Source of the DNA: Cerrena zonata
Taxonomy: Eukaryota; Basidiomycota; Agaricomycetes; Polyporales; Cerrenaceae
Length of the DNA: 64,000 nucleotides
Direction: 5' to 3'
Assembly (NCBI GenBank): GCA_038087015.1
Contig: JASBNA010000050.1
Span: 1 to 64,000 of the forward strand
Below are positions 40,902-52,512 of this stretch, piece after piece. Numbering within the stretch: position 1 is the stretch's first letter; the number at the start of each line of letters is the position of its first letter. Position numbers and translations under genes: made by a program. A model generated the notes under the pieces. That model did no database searches and was not told the origin of the DNA. It was given only the letters and a program-made list of their open reading frames with translations.

Positions 40902-43467
40902 CTACTCCCAGAATTTATCTGCATCTGCATCAATAGCTAAGACATACTGCTGAATTCTTGGGGTCCAAACCCCGCAATCAGCTGCTAATTTGATCTGCTG
41001 GAATGCAATGACTGTCTCCTTGGGAACAACAAAAACAAATTTAACAAAGTCAAAATATTGAGAAACGAGAGGCCATATCTCTTTGAAAAATTTCACCTCT
41101 ATGGGATGAGATGATGAAACTGTGAATTGAAAAGCTACCATCCCTTTAATCCCACCTTGATCATTAACCTCAAAAGCAAATGAGTCAATACCAGGAAAAG
41201 TGGAGGAAATAGGGCAATAATACTTGGAGGAAAGAAAATTAGGAGAAACAAACTTGTCAAAATACTCCACACTATCAATATGTGACAGGTCTACAAGCAA
41301 CCTTTGAGTTGAATCAACAAGGGAGGTAAAATGGTAAGGGTTGGCTTGGTGGTTGAAGATGTATTGTTGAGCCATCTGTTTGAAGAGAATGCCTGCGCAT
41401 GAAGCTGTCCCAGGGTTCTTCAATAAGGACAAAAAGCTGTCCCTAAAAGCAGCAGCAAGATCTTTCTTCCGCTTCAATACAAGCTTGTGAGATATGAACC
41501 CAGAGATGAGCGTTCCATCCGCCACCTTTCGATTGATAGCGCCTTGAAATACCTGAGGGTTGATCTGTACTAGTGCATGGCTAGCTGTATCGAAGAAAAC
41601 CGGTGTCTCGCTCAAGAAGAGTCCCAACTGGATATTGTCAATAAGTTTAACCCTCATATCAATGTCCCTCTCGATATCATCATCTGCTTCGCTAAAGAGG
41701 CGTCTCACGGAGCCTCCAAAGTTGGTGAACGCTCGGCGCCATTCATCCAGGCCACGTTGTATTTTAGACGCATCGCTAGAACAAAATAAGAGTCAAATCT
41801 GCATCTGGTAGGGGCAACAGACAGCTTTACTCACCGAGACAAGTAGACCTCCGACCAGCCCCAAGTTTTCATCACAAATTTACGGGAGGTTTGTATATTG
41901 AACTTTGCCCAGGCCTTGAAGCGGTGTTCGCTTGGTGATGATGCCAAAATAGAGTCCCAGCGAGTCAGGAATTTACTAGTGTCCATCGCACGATCCTGCT
42001 CATTGTTGATGTCGTAGAGCGTGAGCCCGTCGCTATCTCTATTCAAATTTTGTTGTAGCGATAAGACTGAATCATCAGGAATCCAATAGACACCCTGATC
42101 TAGAAACACATAGCGAGCTTTCGGTGAAAGAGAAAGGATGGTACTTTTCCCGGCAGCAAGCCTTCTGAGAAGACAGTAGGTCAGATACATAGACTTTCCT
42201 GGGGCAAGTGTCAGAGTGAAGATCAGATTATCACACATAATATACACACCAATTCCCGGTTGCCCAAGAAGGAGGGTATCCACGAGTCCCAAGCGCTTGC
42301 CTGACTCAACAAAGTGCTCGAGCTCAACATATTCCTCGCGAATGAGAAAGCGTGGCATTGATGGCCAGGATTTGATATTATAGTTCAAGCCTGGAACATG
42401 GTCGAGTTTGATAAATCTGGCTTTGACTGATGTCGACGATGTGGGATCATCGGAGACGGTGACGGACGAAGCTAGATCAGGGATATCTACTTCCACGGTA
42501 TCAATAATTTGATTCCAGTGATCCTTATTCTTCCACAGGAAGGCGTGTATTGCAAAGGTGTTTCGGTGCATCAGTATATCTTCTTCCATTGAATGAAGTA
42601 GTCGCGGCCATGAGGGATCAGCAATACGCGTAGGGCTGCCGCTTAGCCTCGGACGCTTTCGAGATGCAGATCCTATGGTCGAATAAGCATTATGATGTCG
42701 AGAGGCGAAGTGAACAACAAACCTCCGAATTCCTCATCGATCTCGGGCAAAGATGCCGACGTTGTCTGTTCAGGCCCTACGGCTACAGTGGGTTTAATAT
42801 GGTGGCCATTTAATTGCCTGATCTTGGATGGAAATATTATATCACGTACAAAACACCGGTGCCTCGACCGACTGCTGTCGTTGAGTCAAGTCCTCTATCA
42901 GATATGTCAGAACCAACCGTCTATGAAAGTAGCGTTAATGACCAACTAGGGAGGGATGGTGCTCGTTGATGTCCAGAGTAAGATTCGGTGCAACCGTCAA
43001 ATACTGACATTTCATAAGCGGGACAGAATGCACGGTGGGATATGCGGAACTGGCAGATCCATAAAATGTGACATACTGGATTGAGTGGCGATGACAATTT
43101 CTATAATGCTCCCATTCCCAGTGTTAGGTTGTCGAGGAAGATGTTCCGCTAGTTCAACGATAGGTTCTATCGCATCTCGCTCGACCGACTGAGTGCCAAG
43201 CCACTTCAAAACAGACTCCAAACGAACATCGCGATTTGGTGCTTCGCCATACTATAAGAATGTAAGCGGATCAACGTGATGAAGTCCAGACAGAACCCTC
43301 ACCTTGAACAGATAAATGATGTCTTGTCCTAGGCAAGGTTGAAAATTTGGGTGGACATGAATTTGGGACTCTAATTCTTGAGCCCTTGTCTGCTCCGATA
43401 CAGAAAACAGATAGGGTAAAGGCAGACGTTTATCTGGCAGATAAACAGTATAGCTGTAGCGAGACAT
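40902..43467 (-). CDS. Crinkler/RHS-like P-loop protein, 7 exons, ~701 aa
   Basis: All joins keep frame with GT..AG sites: exons 43467-43303, 43251-43077, 42894-42850, 42782-42723, 42672-42250, 42198-41835 and 41775-40902. The N-terminus (MSRYSYTVYLPDKRLPLPYL..DIIYLFK / YGEAPNRDVRLE..) is short and ubiquitin-like in layout, as in Crinkler-type headers. A linker with a basic patch SRKRPRL follows. The NTPase part has the Walker A GQPGIGKSMY, split by a 51-bp intron after GIG, and later YVFLDQGVYW. The C-terminal ~290 residues end ..DADADKFWE. This architecture is a large variable family in mushrooms, related to CRN/RHS effector-like proteins. Its role is unclear, probably nuclear. It has no obvious break. 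Confidence 0.8.
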
Positions 43468-44101
43468 GATTCACAAATGAGTAGGTTATACGGGGGATGG
43501 ATATGGTATTGGGAGCGGCTGGTAGTACGCGGCAAAGAATCGCAACGATCGAAGTTTCCCAGCTCGACAAAAGCGGACTGAACCCTTTCCAAGTCTATAT
43601 TAGGCGACTGGCGAGAGAGAGAGAGAGAGATGTATAGGTTCTGTCTGTCTACCCGAACTAGTATAGGACGTGTAATCTATCTCGATCGATAAGACAAACA
43701 AGGAAAATTATCTAGACAACAACTAATCTACTGTGTATCCCCGGCTGAGTAAGTACGTGTCTCTCGTGCTACTTGAGCAGACTCTGCGTGATGAGTATAT
43801 GTATGTGTTGACTAGGGTCGCATTAAAAACTCATGTCCCGTAAAACCCTCTTCCGGGAAAACCGGTCCCTATGAGAAAAGCTGCCCTATAGTTGTATGTA
43901 GCCCGTCTTCACATCATGCGAGCACTCGCTTCACGTTGTACTTCAGCAGCTCACTAGCTATTCCTCACGTCACGCCCGATGGGTCGCAACGCTCGTGTCG
44001 ACGACAGTTCCCTGTCATATCCGACGTTACTCACTAGTGACCAGGATACAGAGAGAGTAGTTCTCACCGTATAATACTCCAGAAGTTGTGTGACTGTTCC
44101 A
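43468..44101. other. Intergenic spacer with GA microsatellite and LINE 3' tail
   Basis: It contains a GAGAGAGA tract at about 43611-43631 and the upstream region of the Crinkler-like gene. From about 43800 there is probably the 3' untranslated end of the adjacent LINE (minus strand). No other gene is supported. Confidence 0.5.
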
Positions 44102-45490
44102 TTACTGTTCATCCAGCTGTGCCAGCTCCTCGTCGTTATGTACCCGCAGTATAGGTGTCTCTTCACATAGGACAAAAACGCGCCTCACATATGCCGCTAG
44201 TGCGGGGAGCAAAACCGTACGACGTAGCAGTTTCGTTACGGTGACGAGTGGGTTAGGTGGATATCCGGGTAGTCTGAATGCTCTGTCAGCATCGAGTGCC
44301 CTCCACCTGAACTCCAGCCTGAGCGCAGTAAGACGAGTATCACGGCAGCCAAATAGGACGTGGCCTTCGTCCTCTACTGCAGACCTTACTTTGCAGAACC
44401 GGCAGATCCTCCATTCCCGGGGAACCCGATTGACCCCAGATGAGCGTCGTAGCGCTTCTACTGCGAACGGGTGGTCTCCACAGATGAGTCTGGTGAGTGC
44501 GATTCGGTCTTCAGGGTTCATGTCTTCTGTGAGGTAAGGTCTCATGGCAGTTGGTGATGCTGCTGGCCCCTGACCCTCCAACCTCGCAGTGATGAGAGGT
44601 AGTCTAGAGGTTTGTCGCACCATTACACATAATTGGTCTTGTACTCCATCACGATACTCGGTAAGTATCTTTTCCGCATGCGTTACTGTCAGGTCACCTC
44701 CTAGTTCAATATTGAGTGTGGGTATGAGTCGTTGTACAGTGAGATGGAGGTCAGAGAGCCAGGAGCTAGAGCCCGAGATAGCCAGCGTATGTGCTTCATG
44801 CATAGCTTCGTAGGGGAGTACCGGCTTCTCTGTGAGAACATAGACCAGGTATTGTAGGGCCGCTTCGACACGTCTATAGGTTATTGGTAGTAGGCCCATC
44901 TCCGTGAAGAGTGGGGCAGTAACTGAGCGGGGGTTAAGACCTAGCATCAGTCTCAGGTAGCGGTGTTGTACCTGGGTAAGGTACCGATGCATCTCTTGCG
45001 TGCTGATAGCCACTTCCGCCGCACTGACAAGATGTGGGTCTACTCTTGCAGTATACAGTATACGTGCGGCCTTCGGGTGTAGTGATCCGATGTGGGCTCT
45101 CGTTGCAAATATGGCACCAGTAAGTCTTCGTGCTGACTTCATTTGCCCTTCTAGATGTTTCCGAAAAGTGAATGTCTGTTTAGCCTCGAAGGTGACCCCG
45201 ACATAGGTATACTCCCCAACAACCTTGAGTTGTTGTTCTCCAAGGTGACAGGTAGGTATCGGAGTACGGCTGTTTGCATTAAAGACCATACACTTTGTTT
45301 TTGCCGCATTGATCTCTAGGAAGTTGATACGACACCAGTGTTCAAGTTCTCTCAGTTTCCTCTGTAGTCCCGCCAGTGTAGTGCTGAACAATACAATATC
45401 GTCGGCTTGTTCGAGATGGGAGACATGGCGGCCGTTGATCCTGACATCGTCTGGGTCATCTGGTAACAGTGCTGGTACGAGAGTCGAGGA
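44102..45490 (-). pseudogene. 5'-truncated LINE (non-LTR) reverse transcriptase
   Basis: The frame from about 45490 begins within RT and includes QADDIVLFS, the FADD-box region, then NFLEINAAKTKCMVF typical of LINE RT. The thumb region follows, and near the C-terminus a CCHC motif CRFCKVRSAVEDEGHVLFGC. The stop is at 44102. ORF1, the endonuclease and most of RT are missing, the usual dead-on-arrival 5' truncation. It lies just downstream of hexokinase in the same orientation. Confidence 0.85.
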
Positions 45491-45824
45491 TGGAAAGAGT
45501 GGTCACCAAGCGTGTGTTCATTCTCCACACGCAAGTCTCAACAGTGTGCCTTTTCATCTCAGTCAAACATCAATTTATCATAGTGCAAAAAAGGTGAAAC
45601 AATAAAACTCTATACTACGCAAATGATTGCACACATACACGAAATGACAAGGTATTACTAGTAAAAGAAGAAGAAAAGGGGGGGACGAGTACAGCAATGT
45701 AAACGGCAACATGACACACAAGGTCCATAAAGATGGAGTTACAGATGAATGGGCTACACTTGATTTGTTCAATACTTCTTTCCTCGAGTCTGCACGCATA
45801 TAGTTTAACAGGTGGAGGCAATGT
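45491..45824. other. 3' region of hexokinase
   Basis: Intergenic sequence with an A-rich/AAGAAGAAGAAAAGG tract. It probably holds the 3' UTR of the hexokinase gene, ending where the LINE fragment starts. Confidence 0.5.
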
Positions 45825-48021
45825 CTAGAGATCCTTATATAGTCCTTTATCTTTCCGTACTTTCGTCATTGCTAAAGATAGACTGTGAGCCCATGTAATG
45901 AACGAGGTTTGAAAAGGGTAACATACCAGCGACGATTGCACTTCCGATACCACTACCATCCTCCGCGTGGTGGGTGACAATATTGCTACGAAGGGAATTA
46001 GCAAGAAGCACAAAACCAAGAATGAAGATACTCACCGCCCCTTCTCGCCAAAGATATCGACCAAGCCCTCGTGTATCCTATCCGCGAAGCCAGGATATTT
46101 CTATCAAAGCAACGATCAATAACATTCTACCTCAACGACAGCAGTACTTACGTTGTACAGGGAACCATCGGCACCGACCGAACAACCCTTGTCCAAGTAC
46201 CCCATCTTGCTGACGATAGCAGCAATACCACATGCGCTTAGCCTAGCAGCACGACGACCAACAAGACGAGCGAGAGCACGGAAGAATTGACGTTCGGCGA
46301 GGGTGGTTTCGAGAGCGAAGAAGTGGGAGAAAATGCCGATGATCATGAGAAGTTCATCTGTTGGGTCACTAGATGTATAAGAGTAAACATATGCGCTGCA
46401 TGATAGGGTACAGACACAAACCTCTCCATGAGCGACAGGAAGGCGGTATCGAAACTATAGGGGATCTCGATTTTGTAGGTGTTCTGCCCGAGGAAAACGA
46501 CGCCCTCGTCGATGAGTTCGCAAATGATGAGCCGGAGGATCTCTCCGAGGTAACGACCCGAGATGAGTTTCTATCAAACAACGGCGATAAGTACGATAAA
46601 ATAATCAGGAACACGATGACACACCTCGAACGCCTGTTCGCCAGGTTTATTCGACTGCTCATCAATAGTGATGTCATACTTTGTTCTGGGGAGATGCTCG
46701 TGCTCAAATGAGTCGAAAGCACCCTGAAAACAGTAAAATTAGCCCTTGAGATTACATCCAAGGAGGAAAATGCACGCACCCATTCACAGTTGATCGCCAT
46801 CTCTGCATCGGGGTCGATGCCGAGGTGCGCAATCTTTGGGATATCACCAACACGCTCCATATAAGCCGCATTACATCCGGTACCGAAGATACAGGCAATA
46901 CGAGTGTTGGGTTCGACATAGTGTGAAGCGATAAGAGTACCCGTCGTATCGCAAGTGAGAGCTACGATCGTAGCGGGAACATCCTGAACGATAGTATTGA
47001 ACGCCAGATACTAGCAAGATATGCATGACCAGGACTCACGAATTTGGCTAGACTCTTTCTGAACATTTCAGCAACATCATGACCTTCGGTGTTGGGGCTG
47101 CCAAAGCCTTTTGTCCATCGGATGAGAACGCCGTGATCGATTTTGTCTTGGCTAGGATGCATGCGTCACGGATAAGATAGTTGATCAGAGAGTACCCACT
47201 CACGAGCATGGATACGAGAACTAGGGTAGGGGTTTGTATCAGAAGAATGCAGAAATGATGCGAAGAGTGACATACAGTGAAACCGAGTGGGAGGATTTTG
47301 CCTTTGGGCGATTCACCGCTCTCCTGAATCGAATCTGTGAAGGCCTTTAGGCACTGTCCGCAGAAATCAAATAGCTTTTCTCCGTCCTCTTGTTTCTGTT
47401 CTTCGGTGAGACGGTATTTTGATTGCGTGATCTCGAATTTGCCGTTGCCGTTGAGCTTGACAAGACACACTCGGAGATTCGTTCCGCCTTTGTGTCGATC
47501 AGATGAGGGAGATGTGCGATAACGGAAAAGAAGGACGCACCGAGATCTACCGCAAGGAATTCACCAGTCTCTTCTCCTGATGGCCAGCCAAAGACATATG
47601 TCGGGATCATGGGCTATAGTGGAGAAGTAGTGATTTACTATCTCAGGGATTTAGAATGAAATTGGACGTACCACAACTTGATTAGGCTTTGACAAACCCA
47701 GTTCAAGAGTATCCTTGAAAGCCTCTACGATCATCCTCATGCGCTGTGGAGTCATGGTGAACCTAAAGACGGGTTGTCACCGCCGGAACGCATACAGCGA
47801 GAAAGAAGATGAACTGACATGACCTCGAACCGGCGGAGGTGATCTGTCATCTTCCTATGGGGATTCAAGTCTGCAACTGAGCGAAAAGAAGGGAGAGAGG
47901 GACGGTTGTATACGTACTTCTTGGTTGCATGAGGTAGGTCCTCTGCTTCACTTGTTCGAGTGTAAGCGAGAGTGTGCCCAGAGGGAAGAGTAACACTAGA
48001 GCTTCCCCGACGCGACGCCAT
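45825..48021 (-). CDS. Hexokinase, multi-exon
   Basis: It phosphorylates glucose and other hexoses with ATP at the entry of glycolysis, in the cytosol. Exons assemble in frame from MASRRGSSSVTLPSGHTLAY (start 48021) through KMTDHLRRFEVM, TPQRMRMIVEAFKDTLELGL and IPTYVFGWPSGEETGEFLAVDLGA to CLVKLNGNGKFEI. Then come LGFT / FSYPCS / QDKIDHGVLIRWTKGF, IACIFGTGCNAAYMERVGD, AINCEWGAFD, and the C-terminal ..GSGIGSAIVA / AMTKVRKDKGLYKDL with TAG at 45825. The phosphate-binding, sugar-binding and adenosine motifs of the eukaryotic hexokinase family are all visible. About ten short introns. It is closest to the fungal HXK1/HXK2/hxkA type; whether it also has a signalling role cannot be told. Confidence 0.95.
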
Positions 48022-48269
48022 GATCGAGTAGAGGTGTGGATGAGAGCACGGATGAGAAACGGAAAGAGGAGCGTTGTCTCTCGTTGCAAGAGAGATCTAT
48101 CAGGTTATATAGGCTTATATCCACCCACATATCGATCCTCCATTAGATCATACTTACCCGCTTTCAAACTCCGATATCCCCCTTTCTAATCTCATTACAA
48201 TCTCGGCCAGGTCTAGACATTAATATCCATTACTCCCAACAAGCGCCCACTTCTTGCTTTCAACTCGCC

Positions 48270-48860
48270 ATGATCGGTCTCAAAGGCACCCTCAATGTAC
48301 CCTTCATATTCTACTCTTCCTCTGTTCACATCTAAACATATTCACTATAGGTCATAGACAACTCTGGCGCCCTCCTTGTCGAGTGCGTCAACGTCCTCAA
48401 GCAAAAAGTCAACAACGGCTGGGGCTCCGTCGGTGACGAAATCGTCTGTGTCGTCAAGAAAGCCCGCCCAATGACAAACGCTGCTTCAAACGCTATCAAA
48501 GTACGAAGAGGCGACGTCCGACGTGCTGTCATTGTCCGAACACGTAAGTCAGTGCGCAGACCCGACGGTCGTATGATTCGCTTCGACGACAATGCCGCCG
48601 TCTTGCTTAACAACAAGAGGGAAATGCTGGGTACACGTATCGGCGGTGTCGTTAGCGCAGATCTCAGGATGAAGGGCTGGGGAAAGATCGTCTCGCTCGC
48701 ACCCAAAGTAAGCCCTTTCTCTTTATCGAACTATCCTCGAGAAATAATACATTCGAAAGGTTTTATAGATGTCCTCTCTTCGCTATTTCCAGATGTACCA
48801 TATGCTTGCTATAATGCCCATCATACAATTCTCATATGTTCAGCATCTCGTCGTGGCTGA
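48270..48860 (+). CDS. Mitochondrial ribosomal protein uL14m
   Basis: Large-subunit mitoribosome protein. Exon 1 MIGLKGTLN joins across GTACCC..CTATAG to [19 protein letters not shown].., then [59 protein letters not shown] and [10 protein letters not shown]. These are the bacterial-type L14 blocks in order. A last intron starts GTAAGC at about 48709. The final exon uses either the acceptor before ATGTCCTCTC or the one before CATCTCGTCG; both stop at 48858-48860 (..ASRRG), and the shorter tail fits family length better. It is divergent from hexokinase, with starts 249 bp apart, so the two probably share a promoter region. Confidence 0.9.
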
Positions 48861-48898
48861 TGTTCACACCTTAGTGTTCATTATCCACTCTCACTTGC

Positions 48899-48969
48899 CA
48901 GAATGTCTGACTGGTTGAACTGTTGGACGCGGTTGGTTCAACCTGGAGTTCAACATGCTAGACATTCTG
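48899..48969. repeat. Short imperfect foldback
   Basis: CAGAATGTCTGACTGGTTGA at the left pairs with the complement of TCAACATGCTAGACATTCTG at the right, about 23-bp arms with four mismatches. A second GGTTCAACCTGGAGTTCAAC motif lies between. It sits in the 316-bp gap between uL14m and the HNH gene; it may be a small MITE relic or a 3' end hairpin. Confidence 0.55.
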
Positions 48970-49176
48970 AAGAATATAAATATGTACGGAAATATCCAAA
49001 ATCGACTTTCTTGGAATATGAGCTCGGAGAGCCATTGCGTGAATCACGGCCTTGTCTAATGATTCTTGAACCAAGTATGAGCAAGAATATGCTGAGAGAG
49101 CCAGGCTCGGTTAAACTGCAGCCTCCAGCTAGAAGGAAGAGGACCTTGTGTAGGCGCCCTCGTGCTTTCCACCATC

Positions 49177-50538
49177 ATGTCGCGTTCAGATTTTCCACTG
49201 CCCGCGACAGACTCTATCGCCCCTGCTCATCCACGCTCAGCGGACATCAGAAGTACTTACGCCTTCGTCCTAGATGCGGAACGTGCGGCACTATCTTATG
49301 TAGAAGGCGGTTCGCTCACAAATGCGACCACAAATGCCTACACCGCGAATGTCGTTTCCCTCGTTTGCGCCCGAATCGTCGGATATCTCATCATCGAGCC
49401 CTTAAATGAAACTGCCCGCGCCCACGTGCTTAATGAAGTAAAGTCTTGCCATGCAAAGTATGGTGACTCGCAGGAAGAGTTGTATGACTCCATCTATACT
49501 CTCGGCACCCACTACCTAAACCATTTCATTCGACCCTGTGAGTAGACCTGACCCATTATCACGCCCCGCTTATAAAAGGATGATTTCAGTCAAAAAATAC
49601 AAAGGTCGCACACCAACCCCCTCCGGGCACGTATCGTGTCCCTCGTTTGATAGGAAGCAAGAGTTTATCAAGGCAAATCTTGTCTCCACTCCGACAAGCC
49701 ACTCACAGTTAAAAATCAACGTACGTCACGAGATTTGCCTTGTGACGCACTTTGACGACCCTTCTGCTCAGGCCTTGATTCGCGATGGGTACAGATGCAT
49801 GGTGACTGGAAAATTCGACTCTGATTCTCTCTCCAAGATCACAGAATTGGCTATCGAGTTCAGATCATACCAGTCAGCGCGGAAAGATTACGGCACTACC
49901 AATTGTTGCCACATCATTCCAGCATCTACAAATATGAACCTTGTTGATGACAAGGTATGTTACTCTGCTCGCTAATTCATCAGTCTGCTGAGTCTCTTCT
50001 TTGACCAGGCCGAGGATGTTGCCAGTGTTTGGACAGTATTATCGAACTTTGGAGAACCCAATCTGGTTAATGAACTCCGCGGTGCTAACACTCATCGTCT
50101 TGAAAATATACTTACACTCGATTATACGCCTCATAATTGGTTTGACCAATTGAATATGTGGTTCGACAAAGTGGATCCTTTGGTATGTTTCTAGTGCGCT
50201 ACCTCGACATTCATATTGATATTTCTTAGGATCAAAATGATCATCGTTATTTTGTTCGACTTGCCGAGGCTATAGGATCCTTCGTTTATCCTGAATTTCC
50301 CAAGGAGATTGAATTTGTCAATCATGCGCCGGACTTCATAACATTGCCCCTTCCTGATTACCGGTATCTTCGCATACATGCTGCGTGTGCTAAAATCGCC
50401 CATCTGTCTGGCGCATCTGAGTATATCGACCAAGTGTTCCAAGATATCGAGCGTATGCCTGCTCTAGCCAATGACGGATCGTCTGCTGATGTACTGTCCA
50501 ACGCCCTTATCTGTCTCGCAGATGTCGAGACTTATTGA
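49177..50538 (+). CDS. HNH-nuclease-domain protein of the mushroom-specific expanded type
   Basis: Four exons, in frame: MSRSDFPLPATDS..HFIRP / FKKYKGRTPTPSG..NLVDDK / AEDVASVWTVLSNFG..DKVDPL / DQNDHRYFVRLAEAIG..LADVETY. Introns are GTGAGT..TTTCAG, GTATGT..GACCAG and GTATGT..TCTTAG. The central part has an HNH_2-like signature: RDGYRCMVTG, then CCHIIPAS with the catalytic His, and a later Asn-rich segment. These proteins form large copy-variable families in Agaricomycetes; their substrate is unknown. No signal peptide. The N-terminal ~120 residues are helical and unassigned. Confidence 0.8.
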
Positions 50539-50615
50539 CATCGACCGTGCTATCGTCCCATCCGTAGTAACTTGTATACATTAATTATTCTATATTTGAT
50601 TAGTCTTTACGTATG

Positions 50616-51954
50616 TCATGAATACACACGGAAAGGTGGTCGACGTTTGAGCAATTCAGTGAACGATGTACCCTGGCCCTCCGGTTCAACCCTAACCGTG
50701 AGCAATGTCTGGAACCGTTCGCTCGCGAACAGAACATCTAACTCGTCGGCCTCTTCGTCAAAGTAGTCATCCTGTCGAATAGCGATATGCGTAATCTTGT
50801 TGACGGACGGGACAGTTTTGAGAGTTAGGCATGCATATCTCGCAATGTTTCCCCTTAGGCATTTGTATCCCAACTTCCTCAAGTTGACAAGCGGAGATAG
50901 CGATACTATGGATAACACAAATCAGTATCTCAAAGAAAAAAATGCTCGTTTCACTGACCTAAATGCGCAAAATCGTAATGGGTGGGATCAGTCCCTGCAT
51001 CCCATGCGTCTAACCAAAGCTCTTCAAGAGATTGCCCGCAATGATGCAACAGTTCCCGGACCCCCCTAAAGAATAATTCGGGCTGCCAACTGAAACGTCT
51101 CTCATCATAGTTCCATCGCAGTGTAAGCGACTTTAGATGTGAGACAGAGGGAGTAATGTTGACCAGACGGTCCACCAACATAGGAGTACTCGGTACCAGC
51201 TCGATGTCCAGAATCTTCAGAGAGCAATTTGACGTATATTTACGCTCCGAGCGATTAAAATGTTCGCCAAGTGGTACATAGGACCCAGTGGTGTACCAGT
51301 CAACCGTCAATTTGTGCAAGGAAGGGAATGATGTGATGAAGCGAGCGAGAGTCCCAACGTCCTGCGTCATGTGCTCCTGAAGATACAGATGTTGAATCGA
51401 TTTCGCAGTTGTCGAAGCCCGAAATAGGCCGGGATCCTCTCGTAGCAGGTCAAGACAGTGTATACGAAGCACCTGTAAAGAAGGCCTATGACGAGCGATG
51501 GCAATAAGATGGGTAATCGGAGGTTCTCTGCCTATAGCTCTAGAGAAAATAGTTGTCTTCAACCTGAATACGTCGAGGGTATACACACGTACCTATGTCT
51601 GAATTCTTCTTTGGGTCTGGCATGTATTGTGTCACTGCTGCACAATACAGCATTCCTATTGTAGATGTCGGGGTGCCTCAAATACAATCGCACCCGAGAC
51701 GTCCATGCATGACAAACAAGTGCACAGACAACAAGGTCTTCGAGATCGCCAGTAGAAAAGCTCTTTGCAGCGACATAATCAATGATCGCGTCACAGAGCT
51801 CTGCAGGAAGTCGAGGATCTCTGGAATCTCGGCGTGCGCTATATATGTACCAAAAAGATGAGAATATCGATGTGAAGCAAGGTAAGTAGCATACACGCCG
51901 TCGACCATCTTTGAATATCACTACAGAGATTAACCCCGGGAAATGGTAAGGCAA
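50616..51954 (-). CDS. F-box/LRR-like protein
   Basis: The N-terminal exon has an F-box-like stretch RLPAELCDAIIDYV..DLVVCALVCHAWTSRVRLYL, the usual mushroom form. After an intron near 51,590 come leucine-rich segments (LQVLRIHCLDLL, LHKLTVDWYTTG, LKILDIELVPS, LKSLTLRWN, LEELWLDAWDAG). After another intron near 50,950 follows ..LVNLRKLGYKCLRG.. to RPPFRVYS, stop at 50616. Such proteins may link targets to SCF ubiquitin ligases, but most family members are uncharacterised. The start is uncertain: ATG 51954 gives an odd leader, and an ATG at 51908 would need an extra intron. Confidence 0.7.
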
Positions 51955-52512
51955 TGGTTGACGGGCAATGTCGATCGAGAGAGGGGGGGATTATATAGGC
52001 GAGGAAGTCTGAATGGATGGATTGTGGACGTAAGAGCCTGTGATCGATTGAAACCGCATGCTGCGAACTGCCCATGTTCGTCTGCGATCCAATAATCACT
52101 CGCGTCAAAAGACTAACTCGTGAAGAGAAAACGTGTTATCCTTCTTTAATAGTTGCCGGTATGTCCGGGCTTTCTACTAAGACTTTATTCGTACTTTCCC
52201 TCCGTTGAAATTGGTAGTAGCCGAACAAACAAGTACAGAATCGATTCCTAAAGAAAGAGGATAAATTATATTCTATCATACACGGTCGAATACTTCAGAA
52301 AGAGCCTATACAATTATATCTGTAGCGCACCTCATACAACACACCCATACATATAGTTTCAATTCAATCTAATCTTGATCGTCGAAATCCCTGCTGGTCA
52401 GAATGTGAAATTTAGGAACCGCTTACTAGAAGATCGATCCCGAAGGAACAAAAGTACAATGTTACAATTACAAAAAAATACAAATAACGCAGAAGATAAA
52501 TATACAGACAAC
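51955..52512. other. Intergenic: promoter side of the F-box gene, 3' side of the kinase gene
   Basis: A TATATAATCCCCCC-type element (minus strand, near 51985-51998) lies about 35 bases upstream of the F-box ATG region and could be a TATA box. The rest is AT-rich with no gene. Confidence 0.4.

Noticed and set aside
44241..45206. Plus-strand ORFs opposite the LINE fragment
   Set aside because: Antisense shadows of the RT frame without coding features.
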